64,000 nucleotides of DNA from contig ML976660.1 in assembly GCA_010015655.1 (NCBI GenBank), forward strand, positions 1,166,054-1,230,053, written 5' to 3'. Of this stretch, positions 21,108-31,232 are shown in pieces. The position numbers were made by a program, and so were the translations under genes. This DNA comes from Bimuria novae-zelandiae CBS 107.79. Taxonomy: Eukaryota; Ascomycota; Dothideomycetes; Pleosporales; Didymosphaeriaceae. Numbering within the stretch: position 1 is the stretch's first letter; every line of letters starts with the position of its first letter. The notes beneath the pieces are model-generated. The model was not told the origin of the DNA, made no database searches, and saw only the letters and a program-made list of their open reading frames with translations.

Positions 21108-21724
21108 GGAGACAATGGTGTTTATGAGCGATGCGTTATGAGCATTGTATGGCGTTTGGGAAGATACCACTGATTTTTTGTTGAAGCGGGATGTTAAAGC
21201 TTATGATGATGGAGAGAGTATTTCAGACAGGCGATCTCCGAGCAGTTTCGTGCCTGAGCTGTTTACGCGGAAAAGGGGTTTAAGCCATCACATGCAAGGG
21301 ATGCTCTCGGCCACATTCCGCGCGTTTTGAGAACTGTTATGCGTTCGTTCGTTGATATTGACAAGACGCTACGTACGTACATCGTAACACTCTGAAGCCT
21401 CGCGGCTCACTTCACTCTTCCCTTTCCAACCCGAACCCAACCCAAGTATTACGAATGATTATAATAATGCGCAAATATCCCAAATGCACCTGCCCTCTCC
21501 CAAGAGAATGACCAAGCCCTGATGCGTTATAAATGACTGAAATGCGGAGATCAAATGATCTTCCGTAGCGAACGCTGCATGTCCCCAGTGCGCCGTGTAG
21601 TCCCACATTTTGTTATATCCAAATAAGGAGTGGAAGTATATGAACAACGTGAATGGAAGAAATGCCGTGATGCGTGCGTACGTGATGCGGATGTGCATAA
21701 GTTTCCATGTTGGTGTGTCTGGGT
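21108..21724. other. Intergenic region between convergent genes
   Basis: Shared 3' flank of the Rad26 homologue and the DUF7137 gene. Open frames here do not continue either protein. I see nothing else. Confidence 0.5.
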
Positions 21725-22750
21725 TCACCACAGGCCGAAAGCGTTCGCAAAGTAGAAGAAAGACGCGAGGGTCGTGCCGAAGGTGAGGAAGATAACTCTG
21801 GTAGTCGGGCTCGCGAGGAGGGAGAGTGCGTCGTTCTTCAGGCAATTTGGGCACTCCCAATCTAGAACATATTAGCACGAGCTGGGCATGTGAAGGGGAA
21901 ATGAATAGGCTTACCCTCCCATTTCTTGTACAGCTGCGGCGTATACATGCCGAAGTAGAACTGGTTGAAAGGGGCCATGTAGCCGGGCCGCGGGACTTCG
22001 GTGGCGGTGCGGTTAGAGTCGTAGATGATGAGGGTGTACATCTCGGAAACGAAGTCGGGGCCGTTGGGGTTCTTTTCCTTGTACGACTTTGTGTCCCAGA
22101 GGACCTCTGTCGCTTTCGCGGGGTGGTCCACGGCGATGGTGTAGGTGCCTTGGTTGACGGAGCAGGACGCGAGGACGTCGACCTTGTCGGGCATGACGGA
22201 GACGGAAGTGTAGTTCCAGGCGAATGTCACCCAGTCGCCGACCTTGTAGTACTGCGGGCCCATGAGAGGGCTTGGCGTGACCATCTGGATGCCACCGGGC
22301 TGCACATCCGGCCCGAAGTTGGTTACTTTGGGCTTGCCGGTCGTCTTCGTCGCCTTGCCGGTGCCGCTGGAGTCTCCCTTGCCGGTGCCGCTGGAGTCTC
22401 CCTTGCCGGTGCTGCTCGCGTCTCCCTTGCCGGTGCCGCTTGCGTCTTTGCCGGTCGTTTTCGAGTCATCGTCTTTTGTTGGTGTTGGTGTTGAGCTTCC
22501 AGAGGCCTTGCCGGTCTCCTTGGGGGATTCGGTTGTCGCGGCCTCCCTCGTCGCTGACCTAGTTGGCTGCTCATCTATAGCACGTTAACAAGGGCGTGTA
22601 TGAGAAGCAGGAACGGACGAACTCACCATTTTGCCTTGCAATGAACATGTGCTTGGCCTCTCCCAAGGCATTTATGTTGTCAAAAACATTAGACGAAGCG
22701 GCAGTGGCGGAGAGAGCCACTACCGCGGCCAGCAGCTGTGACGGCCTCAT
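21725..22750 (-). CDS. DUF7137-type secreted/membrane-anchored surface protein
   Basis: Three exons on the minus strand (22750-22627, 22574-21915, 21861-21725), with 52- and 53-bp GT-AG introns both in phase 1, give 306 residues. A signal peptide (MRPSQLLAAVVALSATAASS) comes first. A Thr/Ser/Gly/Lys-rich linker with GTGKGDSS repeats follows, then a compact domain with GPQYYKVGDWVTFAWNYTS, a Cys (SCSVNQGTYTIAV), LWDTKSYKE and LIIYDS, and finally a hydrophobic C-terminal segment (VIFLTFGTTLASFFYF) before the end AFGLW. This layout matches fungal DUF7137 proteins, whose function is unknown; I recalled that name from the sequence pattern. It is probably a cell-surface protein with a glycosylated stalk. 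Confidence 0.85.
22355..22447 (-). repeat. 24-bp coding minisatellite in the DUF7137 gene
   Basis: Nearly four units of 24 bp (units start at 22355, 22379, 22403 and 22427) encode GTGKGDSS-type octapeptides in the stalk. Two units are identical and two are diverged. In-frame length leaves the protein open whatever the copy number. Confidence 0.9.
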
Positions 22751-24567
22751 GGCAGCGCTGGACAGACTCTGGTGGAGATTGAGGACGAAATGGAAGAAAT
22801 GGAAGAAACACGGGCGGGAGGGTGGGTGTCGAGCTGAGAGGCGGGTACGACGGTCAGAGGATCTTGTGGTGCGTCGTGGTGCAACGTCCGGGGGGGCTGT
22901 CAACAAGCTGGAACGTGACTCTCGAAAGGATGCAGACTTCACTCCCACGCCTCAGAAACGAGCGACTGGCACGGGGGCAAAGCAAATGCGGCGTGAACGA
23001 AGGTCTGGGGGAGGTTGGCTGCGATTGAGGTGATTAGGAGAGGCGTGGTCATGGCGAGCGGAGGCAGAGAAAACAGACAGGGGGATGCGCAAGTCAGGCC
23101 ATAGCGCACTCATGCGACGCCACCAATGCGGCTATTTTTGGGGAGCCATGAATCCATCGAGGTCACCGCGCGTCCTCCGATCATCACCACTATTGTATGG
23201 GGTGCGCACTCATTAGGAGATGTAATGCGGTAATAATTTTGGTGATTTGTAACATTCACTGGGCAGGGGGGGTATACGTCGCTCATTCCCTCTTGTATTT
23301 GTTTTGAATTTGGGAAGGCGCGCGCATAGCCACTCCCGCCCGTTCAGCCTCTTCGCTTCATGGTTTGCTGTCACCTATCATCGCTCACCGTTGAGTTGCC
23401 TACGTTACTCGGGCCAGTTACCGTGGTATCCTGCCTGCCCAGGTGGTTTGGTCGCTGCTTGACAAGAAGCTGCCCGGCTGGTGCGTGTTCCTACGACACA
23501 ACCAGGCGTACTCCGGTCTTCTTTAAGGCCACCTTCGCCGCATCTGGTTAGCTCTGCATCCCGACATCCACTGCTTTGGAGCAAGCATGTGTGTTGAGCT
23601 CCATAATTTGTGGCACTGCGTCTTTTGTACATGCTGTGTCTCCAACCCCATTTGCACGTGGTGGGCAACGCATCGTCGTGTATTACAGAGTGGATAGCCT
23701 ATTGCCGTCCCGCATATCATAACATAGGCCAACTATAGACAATCTTTGAATGCTTTCGCGTGCGCAACGGGATGTCTGGAACTGGTCGACTTAAAAGCCG
23801 GTGATAGTTGGCGCATATAACTCAACAGTAACCTTGAGGACAGGTAGCGGACATCAACTCACCCAGCTTCCTCGTCGAGGGTACCTAGCTTCGTCAGAAA
23901 ATTTATTCGTGCCCTCGAACGTGCCCTCGAACGTGCCCTCGAACGTGCTCTCTCACAGAAGTTCGATCTGGGCTACCATACAAGGCGTTGTACGCGACAG
24001 CGCACGCAATGATTATATCTTCAAATTAGAACTACAGCACAACCAGGATCTACGCTCCCTTGGACCGCTAAAATATCTATTCCAGAGCTCCACAAGCGTT
24101 GAGATTCCTAGTCGTCTCAACAACTGCGTTTCCAATAACTAAACTACGCACACAAGAAAAAGGTGGTGGCCGAAGATTAAATAACAGCCCGAGCCGAATC
24201 ACTCTTGGTACTTCAACAGTAACAGCGCAGCAGGAATGCCACTACTACTAGCCGCCCTCCACCTGCACCCAAAAAACCATGTGGTCCCCTCTACCACGCG
24301 GCGCGCCCACTCTCCCTTAGTCCCACCCAACCCATAGTCCCACCCAACCCCAAGGCTCACACCATCGCCCCTCCCAACAACCACAGCCTCTCCTTCCTTA
24401 AATCCTCTCCTCTTGCCATTATTAAACTATCCCAATAACATCTTCCTTTCTCTTCCACTCCATCTCTTACCTCTACAGCTATCCTCTCCACCCGTTCTCC
24501 CATGTCTACAACCACCTAACTACCTCCTACAACCATCACCCACAACTCTACACCCCCCGCCGCCACC
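22751..24567. other. Long intergenic region
   Basis: About 1.8 kb between two gene starts that point away from each other. The frames here are short and lack splice support. The only structure I see is a 12-bp tandem repeat at 23909-23944 and a very CT/CA-rich leader over the last 250 bp before the small membrane protein gene. Confidence 0.5.
23909..23944. repeat. 12-bp tandem repeat, three units
   Basis: Three exact copies of GTGCCCTCGAAC head to tail, followed by a partial fourth (GTGCTC). No surrounding gene is supported. Confidence 0.9.
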
Positions 24568-24837
24568 ATGGACTTCCCCCGCCACGTCCTTAGCTACTGG
24601 TACCCCACCCTAAAGCCCCCGCCCCCTCCCCCGCCCGCCGCACCCTCAACCCTCGCACTTTACGGCTCGATCGTAACCGCGAGCTTGCTAGTCGCAGCGG
24701 CACTTACCGCTGCCGTGGACCTGTTTATGAACGGATTTGAGCGCCAGGGGGGTGAACAAGTGCCTGCAGCGGCTGAGTGGGTGTGGAAGGAAGAGGATCA
24801 AAGAGTGTGGGACGATGACTGGGATTTTTCGGAGTGA
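24568..24837 (+). CDS. Small single-pass membrane protein, hypothetical
   Basis: An 89-residue frame whose ATG sits in a very strong fungal context (GCCGCCACCATGG) after a long pyrimidine-rich leader. It has a short aromatic start, a proline run (about residues 17-23), one membrane segment (about residues 31-53, LYGSIVTASLLVAAALTAAV) and an acidic, Trp-rich tail (EWVWKEEDQRVWDDDWDFSE). The layout and start context argue for a real small gene, perhaps of an organelle or the ER membrane. I recognise no family. Confidence 0.6.
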   Translation: MDFPRHVLSYWYPTLKPPPPPPPAAPSTLALYGSIVTASLLVAAALTAAVDLFMNGFERQGGEQVPAAAEWVWKEEDQRVWDDDWDFSE

Positions 24838-25779
24838 AGGTACAGAGTCAGTAAGACGATTCAGTTTGGCGTTGTCGTAGTGCTGTGTGTTATACTGGGA
24901 TGAGCAGTACAGCGGCTGACTGGTGCATCAATTAAGGAACTACCCAGCACTTCAAACTTCTTCTCAGCGTGGCCATTCTCGCCGTCTTCTCCTGCTCAGG
25001 CACGTCCTCACGTATACTCGCGCCTCAGAACATTCCCGGATTCAAACAACAAAGCACGTCAGTGGCGCCAGATATTGGCGACTTCTGCTCCCCACCCACG
25101 AGTGCGAATGTCTTTCCCGAAGGAGGATGGGATAGATAGATACGGGTGAAAATGCAATAGGCACCAAAGCAACTATGACAATACAATATGCACACTTTCA
25201 CGTGTTTCCACGAGAGACTTTGAGGGGCGTTTCACACAGCATAACTCTTAAATTTCAACCAGCCAATATCTTGCAGATCATCATCCTGATTCGATTCAAC
25301 GCTTTCGATGCCACCGATGTCATGAAACTCTTTGTTGATTTTCCGCTTTCGTCAGACTGATCTCTCTAGGCTTCAAAACACGTACCCCAAGGCAGCCGTG
25401 TAGTGTCGTCAGACTGAACATCAACGCGATAAGGGGGAAAGCTCAATACTCCTGCTTGTGTGACATAGACTGATAGGTCGCGGGATCAAAATCAAAACTA
25501 ACTTATCCTTCCGCGTGTAGCCGTTCATAATCAGCCCAGAAGCTACGCGCTCCCCCAAGATTTGTCGTCCAACTTGTCGCAAATTCGATTCGTGTGCACT
25601 CTGGTTGCCTGGCCAGCGCGCCGCAACTCGCTCGGGCCTCTCCACAACTCATTCATCGTAGCCTTCGTGCCAATTGTAACCTACGGCAGGGACCATCGTG
25701 GATACGAAGACCAGAGCCTTGTCAATGGGCATCATGTCCTCTTGATACTTTCCTCCACGCATGTAAGCTGGAGTGTTAA
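24838..25779. other. Intergenic region
   Basis: About 0.9 kb with no supported coding sequence, repeat or RNA. Confidence 0.5.
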
Positions 25780-27106
25780 TCATATGGTCGAAGAAAGGCG
25801 GCACGTGTCTCCAATGACAGTAGCGCGTTTTATGAGCCTGTGGTCGTAGTTACGACCGGGGCGAGCGGTTCCCTTTTTGCGCTTCTGATACAGTCCGTCC
25901 AGTTGGAGGTAAGTGAGCGGTAGAGTACGCCGCACAGTTTTGAAAATGCTTGACCAACGACCGCTCGTGAGCTTCACCTGTGATAGCTTCAAAGTATCCA
26001 TGGCTCCACTGTTCTGTTTGAGGAAGCTCCTGAAAAGGGCGCAGTCCACGAATATGTCATGAAAGTCTAGCCAGCGGAGCGTTGGGTATAGGCAGCGGTA
26101 AAAGCACGCGCCCTACATCTCCTTGCACCCAAAGCATATGTTGCGCCGCTCAAAGGGACGGAAGAAGAAGCATCCGCTGATTCCGGCTTCGTCCACCGTA
26201 CGCGTAACGTCGACGATGCTGCTAAAGCTCGGGTACGGTACTGGCTCTAGATCCTGCTTACAGTGTGTGGGTGCTTCGACGCAAACGCTGCGAAGGTAGC
26301 TGGTGTTTCCCGTGATGCTATTCCATTGAGGCTCATGGTTGCCTTCCAGCAGCTGCTCCTGGACTACATCTACCTTTGCGATGCGGCGACCGAAGACAGG
26401 ATCTTCAAGTGCTTCGAACAAGATGTCGAATGCGGTCGTGAAGACGATCTCGCGGAGTGAGTCAACCTTCTTCAACTCCAAGAGTATTGAGAGCATCGTG
26501 TGATAAAGCTCCGGAGACTGCTCATAATCCAGTATGTCCGCGCGACGGGTCTCGCCGACTAAGCTCCATTCGAAACTAGTCTTGCAATGGTGACCTGGGC
26601 AGAAGTAGTTTTTTTGGAACCCAATGTTCATAGGGCCCTACAGGCGGTACGTATCGTCCGTAGGTCAATCCCAGCTCTTCTTCTATTGTCCATCCCAGGT
26701 CGACCTGCTTCCCGCGCAATGTGATAGTCTGAAATTTGTGTCGAAGAGAAGGATTCGATACTATCCACAGCATTGTCCCTAGTCCTTCGGGTGATAACTC
26801 AAATACCGCTTTATTGAATCGATCTGAATGGACAGTGGTGAAGTTGTTAATGGTCTTGACATAAAGAGTCTTGCAGGTCAGACGTAGGGCGGAGAGAGTA
26901 GAATGGTTGGGCGGGGTTCCCTCCTGGGATGGCCGTCTTCGCATGTGGAAGGGCGTTGGTCGCATTCGGGGATTTGGTCCGAATGCGTAGTGCACAACAT
27001 TCGATTCCTTGGGCGGTTCATCCTCACGGATGAAATCGGTAATTTGCTCGATAAGCTCGGTGGGAAGGCTCAAAAGGCCCTTGATAGCCATATTGCCTGG
27101 TATCAT
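25780..27106 (-). pseudogene. F-box protein gene with frame breaks
   Basis: From the ATG at 27106 the protein opens with an F-box (LLSLPTELIEQITDFI, about residues 11-26) and LRLTCKTLYVKT, the typical end of that motif. The frame then changes near 26620-26640, at a run of seven A on the minus strand. A weak GTAGGG...GCAAG intron in matching phase is an alternative. The second frame runs to a TAG at 26113-26115. Read through, it continues with LYPTLRWLDFHDIFVD and LKLSQVKLTSGRWSSIF, the leucine-rich tail seen in fungal F-box proteins, to 25780. An 87-bp intron could skip the TAG, but it would remove sequence that clearly looks coding. A possible 5' intron (GTGAGT near 27155) precedes the start. 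The 300 bp between this gene and the next hold nothing else. Role if active: substrate adaptor of an SCF ubiquitin ligase. Confidence 0.7.
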
Positions 27107-27408
27107 GCTAATTCTTCAGTATTCAGTCAATACAAATCAAATCGTTACTACTCACCTCTAGGATTGATCCGTACTCGAATTGAGACACGAGGATCGAAGG
27201 CTCGCTCTTGATCGCACCGATCGGCAAACAAAGAAGCTGCGTGGAGCAGCGCTTGCCGTGGGATATTTAGGAGGCGTGAGAGCCCCGTTAGGAAGAGAGA
27301 TTATATAGAAGACAGAGCGGGCGTGACTCTGTGATTGACGCACGGTTCCCTTCCGCAATAGGAACCGTCGGTCCGACATTTTGCCGAGGCGTGAATGTCA
27401 ACCGTATG

Positions 27409-28563
27409 TCACATAATGTGGGCAGGCAGGGATATCGACTCATGCGCTTTGACTATCGCAGAAGTCACGATTCTGTAATTGCCTAAAGCTTTTAGCATTG
27501 TAGGAAACATAGAGGAATTACTCACTAGGTCCACCTCCACGAACGGTCCAGAACAGGTCCTTGTTATTCTCGGGATCAGCATGAACAAACCTTCCATCTG
27601 CCGTCACCACTTCTAAGGCGAGAACTTGATCGGCCATGAGTCCAAACTTAGAGGTAATGTAAGAGAAGCCTCCTCCCTGCATGTAGCCGCCATATGCACC
27701 CACTGTAGAGGAGCCGGGAGCAAGCATAGTGATGTTATTTTCCTCCATGTGAGGGAACAGCTCATACTGCTCCAGTGCTGCGCCGACTCTTGCAGCCTTG
27801 CCCTGGTAGTTTCCAATCTTGGTCGACGGTAAATATTCAAACGCTTTCAGACGATGCACGTAGACTTTAAGAGCGCCACCTCTGGTATTTCTTCCAAGAT
27901 AATCGTGCCCAGTGTTTCTGAAGCTGTTAATCAACGCATAAACTGGATGGAAAACGCCCTTACTTGATGGTCAATCATATGTTGTTGTTACGAGCAAAAT
28001 TGACCGCAAGCTGAATATGCTTGACTGTCGAAGCGGCCACGACATAAGCAGGGAATTTCTCGAAGTGGCATGATGATAGCGGAACGGTAGCATTTGAGCC
28101 CGGAGGCGGTGCTGGAGGCAACGGACATGGGTTCCCAAGTGTCCACTGATTGGTTGGGAGCAGCGGATCCTCTTTACTGTTCTCATTAGCGCGAGAAGAT
28201 AGTTCGCATAGTTCGATAAGCATACACAAAGTTCGTGCTCCTGGATCCTTGCCTGACAAGAGCGCACTTCGTGGCGTCCTCGTAGATTCCAGAGTAGCAA
28301 GCTGCCGCAGGTGGCACTACTCTAAGTAGCGCACCTTCTAGGCTCGCATTTAAGACGTTCCAGCGATCGACGCTCGGCCAGTTACTGTCTCCGGGGAAGG
28401 TTTTGCAATGTGCATTGACTCCTCCAGGCAACTTGCCGAAAGCGATGTCCGGGTTATTCGCAACATCGCTATCGCTCAACTGGATGCCTTCGTAAGGGAA
28501 GTTGTACGCAACAACGTCGTCGAAGATTATTAAAGAAACGAAACAGGCGTAAAGAAGCAACAT
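27409..28563 (-). pseudogene. Berberine-bridge-type FAD oxidoreductase, nonsense and truncated
   Basis: Four exons splice cleanly in phase (28563-28226, 28176-27964, 27917-27526, 27482-27409) through ordinary 43-49-bp introns, giving 339 codons. A signal peptide is followed by the FAD_binding_4 domain: NTGHDYLGR (flavin-linking His in this family), VGAYGGYMQGGG and FWTVRGGGPSNYRIVTS. Two faults are clear. An in-frame TGA (27975-27977) stands where family members have Arg in the IRL(V/T)IKNTGHD stretch. The frame also ends just after the FAD domain, so the substrate-binding half and BBE domain (roughly 250 residues) are gone. These secreted or vesicular oxidases often serve secondary metabolism. 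A relic of an O-methyltransferase lies 1.6 kb to the right. Confidence 0.85.
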
Positions 28564-29812
28564 GATCGCAGAGTATATAGGCTACCTGGAGGTGGGCCAT
28601 CGTCCACAGTAAACGGGGCCTCTTGTGTTCATAGCTTGGGGGCATGCTCTTCCGTGCCGTTCCTCGCCTCTCCTGCAGGATCTGAGAACGTGCTCTCGTG
28701 ATTGACAGGGCCGTAATGGTGTGGAAAGTACGTATACGGGGACGAAAATGGTGCAGCGCATATACCGCTTAGTGCAGAGACACGCTGGAGGCCTAGGCTG
28801 TCTATCTCAGCCTCGATTGAGCGTCTTACGGCGCAACAGGAAGTATTTCTAATTGACGGCTTATGGGAAAACCACAGTGACCATTATGGCGCTTTCCGTG
28901 TATGGATTGTAGCCAAGGAAAGTGTAGACCAAGAAATGGAGCCAGGCGCTGATTGGGTGACGGACTCCACGTCGGAACAGGAAAAGCACTCATTACCTGT
29001 GTGTGCAATTTATCCTGCATTATCGTGGTCGAATATGCCGACAACGCTCCGGTAGAATGGGAGGGCCTGGTAGCTCATGCTGTAAGCCTGTATGCTGGCT
29101 CGATGGAGTTCCAATGGGTCGTCAATGACAAATTAATACGGAGCGTCCTAATTGAACTGCCGATACGGTTCTTCGCTAAGGTGGGAAGCCAGGTAGGTGG
29201 AAAAGGCATGCCGCAATCATCGTGCAGGCTCTAAGGAAGATATACTTGGCCGTATGATTAGTTTCTAGATGACGGATAATAGAACATGAGGAGTTGTTGC
29301 TGAGAGAAGTCGATAAAAGACACCCTGAGGTTGCCAGCAAGCATCCCCAGTGCTCGCTTCCGTAACGTGGATGTTACCGTACTAAGCAGAATAACCTCTA
29401 GCCGATTTCTGCAATCCAACACCACGTGCACGACTCCAGAACGCAACTCCCATCAGCACTGCATCTAATCCTGATCCGTAAGGAATACTTACCTACGTAT
29501 CCGTTTAGGAGCATGCCTCGGACGACACTAACTCACCGCCGGACCGACTAAGCCGCTCTTGTGCGATGTTGGCACTTTTCGGTCGCTGAGCCCAATAATC
29601 CGCAACACAGACGTTCTAGCTGCCCCAGATAGGACTGAAAGCTCCATTGATGACTTAATACGTCTTGCCATAAACTTTAGAAGACGGGGCCTTTCGAGAA
29701 ACGCTTCTAGTAGGTCCACAAGCATATGCATTCTTTGGCAGTATAAAAACGCTGTAGTTGCCAAAAACTCAACCCATCCACAACCGCATCTCGGTCTGTT
29801 CCACGATGGAGC
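28564..29812. other. Intergenic region
   Basis: About 1.25 kb between the oxidoreductase start and the duplicated sequence before the methyltransferase. I see no supported gene. Confidence 0.5.
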
Positions 29813-30141
29813 AGGAAAGATCGAGCAATGTTCGCCTACGAGATATCGCATGTCCTTTATAGAGCGTGTATTTGTACGGAAAAAACCTAGCACACAACAA
29901 AAACCTCCTTACCTTTTTTCTAGAAATATATAATCTTAAACTTACGAGTTTACTCTCCGCAAACTGTACCGTCACCGCGGAAAAGACCGAGCAATGTTCA
30001 CCTACAAGTTATCGCAGGTACTTTATAGAGAGTGTGTTTGTACAGAGACAACCTACCACACTACAAAAACGTCTTTGCCTTTTTCTGGAAGCATACAATC
30101 TCAAACTTACGAGTTTCCCTTCCGCGAACTGTATCCGCACC
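29813..30141 (+). repeat. 166-bp tandem duplication directly upstream of the methyltransferase ATG
   Basis: Two direct copies (about 29813-29978 and 29979-30141) align throughout. Shared words include CGAGCAATGTTC, CTTTATAGAG, GTGTTTGTAC/GTGTATTTGTAC, ACAAAAAC and AAACTTACGAGTTT. The second copy ends at the ATG. They differ mostly by transitions. The unit includes the putative core promoter and leader, so the gene had a doubled upstream region. Confidence 0.85.
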
Positions 30142-30971
30142 ATGGACGACCTCATCGTCCAGATCCGCACACTCTACGCGATATCCTCCGATCCCATCCG
30201 ACAAAACTTCCAGGACGACCTCCGCGACCTCCAATCCTTCTTCGACACTGACTGTAAAGATTTGCCGTTTCACCGGGCGCTGGGGACGGAGAAAGCGCCG
30301 TTTTCTTGGATAAAGTAGAGGGAGGGGATGATGGAGAGCTTAAGGCATGCGATGGCGATGCAGAGGGAGGAGTGTTGGGTATATACATACCCCGTTTCCA
30401 CCGCAATCGCGGGGTTTGAACCTGCGCCCGAGTCGGCGATGCTGGTTTATATCGGTGGAGGCGGTCGCGTTTAAGAAGCAGATCCCTGGATCGGCGAGAT
30501 TTGTGGTGTAGGATATCCCGGCGACATTGGAGAGCGCGGTAGAGGTCGAGGGGCTGGAGTTTCACGCACATGGTGTCTTTGAGGAGCAACCGATTAAGGG
30601 AGTAAAGTTTTACTATCTGCGACATATCTTACATGACTGGATGGATGAAGACAGTATACGGACTCTGAAAGCGATTGTTCCGGCAATGGGGACTAAGTCA
30701 CGGGTCGTGATTGACGAGATCGTCTTGCATGACGAGAAGATGCACCGTACAGTACGTGGACACCCAAACCAACCAAGAAAAAAATAAAAAGAGAGAGAGG
30801 GAGAGAGAAAGGAAAGACTAACCTGTGCGTAGTGGATTTCACGATGATGGCATCGCTAGGCGGTGTGGAGCGTACAATGACAGCGTGGACGCATCTGCTC
30901 TACAAATCCTCGAGATACACAGATACGACGCTAAGATGAAGAGCGTGATCATCGCGGGCCCGAAGAAATGA
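30142..30971 (+). pseudogene. O-methyltransferase (plant/fungal AdoMet class), degraded
   Basis: The ATG at 30142 opens an N-terminal helical start (DDLIVQIRTLYAISSD ... DDLRDLQ) like fungal O-methyltransferases, stopping at 30316-30318. Further pieces lie in order. A glycine-rich AdoMet loop appears near 30440 (LVYIGGGG). Then RFVV-TAG-DIPATLESAVE, where the family has Gln, points to CAG-to-TAG. FYYLRHILHDWMDED is the conserved catalytic-His region at about 30610-30660, and AIVPAMGTKSRVVIDE follows. After a probable GT...CTAAC...TAG intron, FTMMASLGG appears, and in yet another frame LEIHRYDAKMKSV, ending at 30971. At least one nonsense codon and two frame breaks are needed to explain this, so the gene is dead. 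It would have methylated a hydroxyl group of a small aromatic or polyketide-like molecule. Confidence 0.8.
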
Positions 30972-31232
30972 TCATCTCGGCATTATCCACGAGCCAGCAG
31001 CATCGTAGTCAAATCTTTGTCCTTGGGAGCCAGGTACTTTCCATTCTTTCGTCCTCTCCATGCTCGATTTTCCTTCTTCCCCGAAATGGAACATATTTGT
31101 ATACATCCATAGTTACTGTATGTTGGAAATTTTCAAGTTTTTTCTTCGTGTCACAAGTTGCAGTCATGTCTCGAACAACGCGTTACACAGATGTCTAACG
31201 AGAACGAGGGCGCTGAGGTACCGCCGTGCTTC

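Noticed and set aside
23801..24142. 113-codon frame containing the 12-bp repeat (VPSNVPSNVPSN)
   Set aside because: The frame is open mainly because of the repeat; the rest lacks any feature of a real protein.
26026..26114. 87-bp GTAGGG...TTTTCAG intron that would remove the TAG in the F-box gene
   Set aside because: Phase fits, but the removed stretch reads LYPTLRWLDFHDIFVD in frame, typical of the family's tail, so real coding sequence would be lost.
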